From Oscillospiraceae bacterium (GTDB taxonomy: Bacteria > Bacillota > Clostridia > Oscillospirales > Acutalibacteraceae), in the NCBI GenBank assembly GCA_029012445.1, contig JAQXMC010000033.1, positions 1-64,000 of the forward strand: a DNA stretch of 64,000 bases, in the 5' to 3' direction. The first letter of the stretch is position 1, and every line of letters begins with the position of its first letter. The translations under genes were made by a program, and so were the position numbers. The notes under the pieces are model-generated. The model did not search any database, was not told the DNA's origin, and worked only from the letters and a program-made list of their open reading frames with translations. Of the stretch, positions 62,492 to 64,000 are shown piece by piece.

Positions 62492-63601
62492 TCAACGCAT
62501 ATCGTTGGCGTCAATGGGATCTCCACAGTTTGGACAGAAGCGCGGAATCTGCTCGCCGGGTGCCGGAGTCCAGCCGCATTTATCACAGCGGACAGAACGC
62601 TGCTGTTCCGGTCTTTTAGTGCCGCAATTCTGGCAGAAAGCACCGCTGCTCTGAGCACCGCATGAAGGACAGTTCCAAAAAGCCGCCGCAGTACCGGCCG
62701 CAGCACCTGCGCCGCCGAAAGCACCGTTGGGCTGAGCGTACCCCTGATTCATCGTCTGCTGAGGCTGAGCATAACCGTCCATCGGCTGCTGAGGCTGACC
62801 GTAGGCGTTGTTCGTCTGCTGTCCGAAGCCCTGATTAACATTCTGCGCTCCGCCCTGCTTTATCTGCTGGCAAAGCTGCATGACCTGAACGCCCGATTCA
62901 TATGCCTGCATAAGCTCCATTTGGTTGCCGGAGCCGATATTCGCAATGCTGAAAGAGATTGTTCCCGTGATATAGGGATCGCTGACCTTAAAGCAAACAT
63001 CGATGCCGCTGACTTCTTTTATTCCGCTTGAGCTGTAGGAACTTGAATTGCGGATAAACGGCTGAGCCGACAAAGGAACATTAACCATGCTTGTTTGCAT
63101 GTTATTCATGTAGTTCATACCGTTCATACCCATATTCATTCTGCCGAAGCTGTTCTGACCGTTATTCATTTGCCTGTTATCGAAATTATCCATTCTGTCA
63201 GGTATTCCGTCGTTGTCGGAATCGGAAAGTGTTCTGAATTCCTGCTCCATCCAGAAATCCTGGAGCTGTGAAAAGTCAAATACCTGAGGATTTCCGCTCT
63301 TGTAATCTCTGTTGTCTATCGCAAAAATAAACCAGTGGTTATTGAAGTCGACCTGAATAGAATTGTTTCTGCCGCCGGCGACAGCAGAGCAGTTGAACTG
63401 CTGATATTTCTGTTTATTCTGCTCTCTGAGCTGAAGATGATTCTTCACATCTTCAACAGTGCGCTGTTTCCAGCCGCTCGTGAAAGAGCCTAATTTTTTC
63501 TTGCAGTCAGAGCAAAGATATCCGTCCGACAGCTTTTGCTGTGTGAGTGTGTTGACCTTTTCTCCGCATATATCGCAGAATTTTTTATCAAATAATCCCA
63601 T
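62492..63601 (-). CDS. DUF4428 protein with calcium-type repeat and C-terminal zinc ribbons
   Basis: A 369-residue protein. Order: DUF4428 zinc-binding start (CDICGEKV, then CSDC), a PH-like domain (about 70-125), a SDSDNDGIPDRMDNFDN stretch matching thrombospondin type 3 calcium motifs (about 127-143), a low-complexity Asn/Met/Gly part, a beta domain, a Gln/Gly/Tyr/Pro-rich linker and two zinc ribbons at the C-terminus (CPSCG/CQNCG and CDKCG/CPNCGDPIDANDMR). No signal peptide. The ATG at 63601 follows GGAGGT. Function unknown; the mix of domains recalls SPFH-associated zinc-ribbon proteins. Confidence 0.7.
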   Translation of the reverse strand: MGLFDKKFCDICGEKVNTLTQQKLSDGYLCSDCKKKLGSFTSGWKQRTVEDVKNHLQLREQNKQKYQQFNCSAVAGGRNNSIQVDFNNHWFIFAIDNRDYKSGNPQVFDFSQLQDFWMEQEFRTLSDSDNDGIPDRMDNFDNRQMNNGQNSFGRMNMGMNGMNYMNNMQTSMVNVPLSAQPFIRNSSSYSSSGIKEVSGIDVCFKVSDPYITGTISFSIANIGSGNQMELMQAYESGVQVMQLCQQIKQGGAQNVNQGFGQQTNNAYGQPQQPMDGYAQPQQTMNQGYAQPNGAFGGAGAAAGTAAAFWNCPSCGAQSSGAFCQNCGTKRPEQQRSVRCDKCGWTPAPGEQIPRFCPNCGDPIDANDMR

Positions 63602-63751
63602 TATCGTTACCTCCTGATTTTTCGGTATTGCGGTAATTTTCAAGTATAATATCTGAATTTCGCACATATTAGCTGAAGTATAGCCTTTCCAAGCTATTTC
63701 CGGCCAATCGGCATCTAATTCCGAAGCTCAGATATTATCTGTTATATAAAT

Positions 63752-63973
63752 TTATGCTTTCAGACTGCCGTTATCGTTATCTGTTGCGTCGGAGCCTGAC
63801 GGATTTCCACAGTCGGTTCCGGCTTCATATAAAGCGCCGCCGCCTTCTGAAAAGTCCGGATTTTCCATGCCGTCCTTGTCCAAGGTATGCTGTTTGATGT
63901 ATGCATAGTATGCGGCACAAACGGTCACGACCACGACAGCCAAGATAAGAATAATGACTATGATCTTTTTCAT
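63752..63973 (-). CDS. Small single-helix membrane protein
   Basis: A 73-residue protein with one N-terminal membrane helix (KKIIVIILILAVVVVTVCAA) and a short acidic outside domain (DFSEGGGALYEAGTD, then SGSDATDNDNGSL). The ATG at 63973 overlaps the end of the upstream frame as ATGA. I do not recognise a family. Confidence 0.55.
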   Translation of the reverse strand: MKKIIVIILILAVVVVTVCAAYYAYIKQHTLDKDGMENPDFSEGGGALYEAGTDCGNPSGSDATDNDNGSLKA

Positions 63974-63999
63974 TTTATGTCACCGTCGTCAAACGGATC
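63970..63999 (-). CDS. 3' end of an upstream gene (possible SPFH/zinc-ribbon protein)
   Basis: The last nine codons of a minus-strand frame (DPFDDGDIK) end at TGA 63970-63972, overlapping the start of the next gene by four bases. The ending is close to the CPNCGDP(I/F)D end of zinc ribbons, including that of the DUF4428 protein in this window, and is typical of SPFH proteins with a C-terminal zinc ribbon. Nine residues are not enough for proof. Confidence 0.35.
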   Translation of the reverse strand, partial: DPFDDGDIK

Positions 64000-64000
64000 G

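Overview
The window looks like a chromosomal stretch of a low-to-mid GC, spore-forming Clostridia bacterium, probably a gut Oscillospirales/Ruminococcaceae-type anaerobe. The taxonomy is inferred from gene content and order, not computed. Supporting signs are sporulation genes (spoVM, gerW/ytfJ, spoIIR), the Firmicutes order yicC-remA-gmk-rpoZ-priA-def-fmt-rsmB-rlmN-prpC-prkC-rsgA-spoVM, an hprK-ROK-murB-rapZ-whiA block, a Phe T-box leader, strong GGAGG ribosome binding sites, several TTG/GTG starts and many near-consensus sigma-A promoters with 17-base spacers.

Layout. 1-1.3 kb: the 5' end of hypB, a decayed transposase and an apparently gene-free stretch with three hairpins. 1.3-4.6 kb: a GPH sugar-type symporter, an M20 peptidase and an ATC-hydrolase-family gene in one operon. 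4.9-6.15 kb: a secreted sialidase-like BNR protein and tRNA-Ala(GGC). 6.26-20.1 kb (minus): the large housekeeping operon from yicC to spoVM, with two very short genes and a TRIC-type channel at its end. 20.1-27.5 kb (minus): rluB and a D,D-carboxypeptidase; gerW-DUF2953; then yqhQ-prmC-M50 protease-scpA-scpB. 27.8-33.4 kb (minus): hprK, ROK glucokinase, murB, rapZ and whiA, then rlmA. 33.4-36.9 kb (plus): a heterodimeric ABC exporter. 37-47.6 kb: glycoside hydrolases (GH2 beta-mannosidase-like, GH13), a DUF5662 protein, a large FN3-repeat glucosaminidase, a secreted cysteine-peptidase-like protein and a DivIVA-like coiled coil. 47.8-52.2 kb (plus): nucleoside catabolism (deoC-deoD-deoB-cdd) and a BMP nucleoside-binding lipoprotein. 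52.3-56.1 kb: T-box, pheS and pheT. 56.1-57.2 kb (minus): spoIIR and a CmpB-like membrane protein. 57.4-59.7 kb (plus): a two-component system. 59.75-64 kb (minus): a cluster of zinc-ribbon, TPM-domain, DUF4428 and DUF6935 proteins.

How the genes work together. The minus-strand half is mainly translation, cell wall, signalling and chromosome segregation. The plus-strand inserts are uptake and catabolism of peptides, glycans and nucleosides. The most interesting accessory region is the right end. It resembles the ydjG-ydjH-ydjI membrane-stress genes of Bacillus subtilis, but no pspA is visible, and one member appears to start at an AUU codon. Other points worth a second look are a palindromic shared -10 element between rlmA and the ABC exporter, two short genes missed by length cutoffs (27-residue SpoVM and a 47-residue membrane protein), a palindrome over the gerW-operon promoter, an uncharacterised N-terminal module on the GH13 enzyme, and a nested inverted repeat after the ATC-hydrolase gene. 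No CRISPR array, prophage, rRNA or intact insertion sequence was seen.
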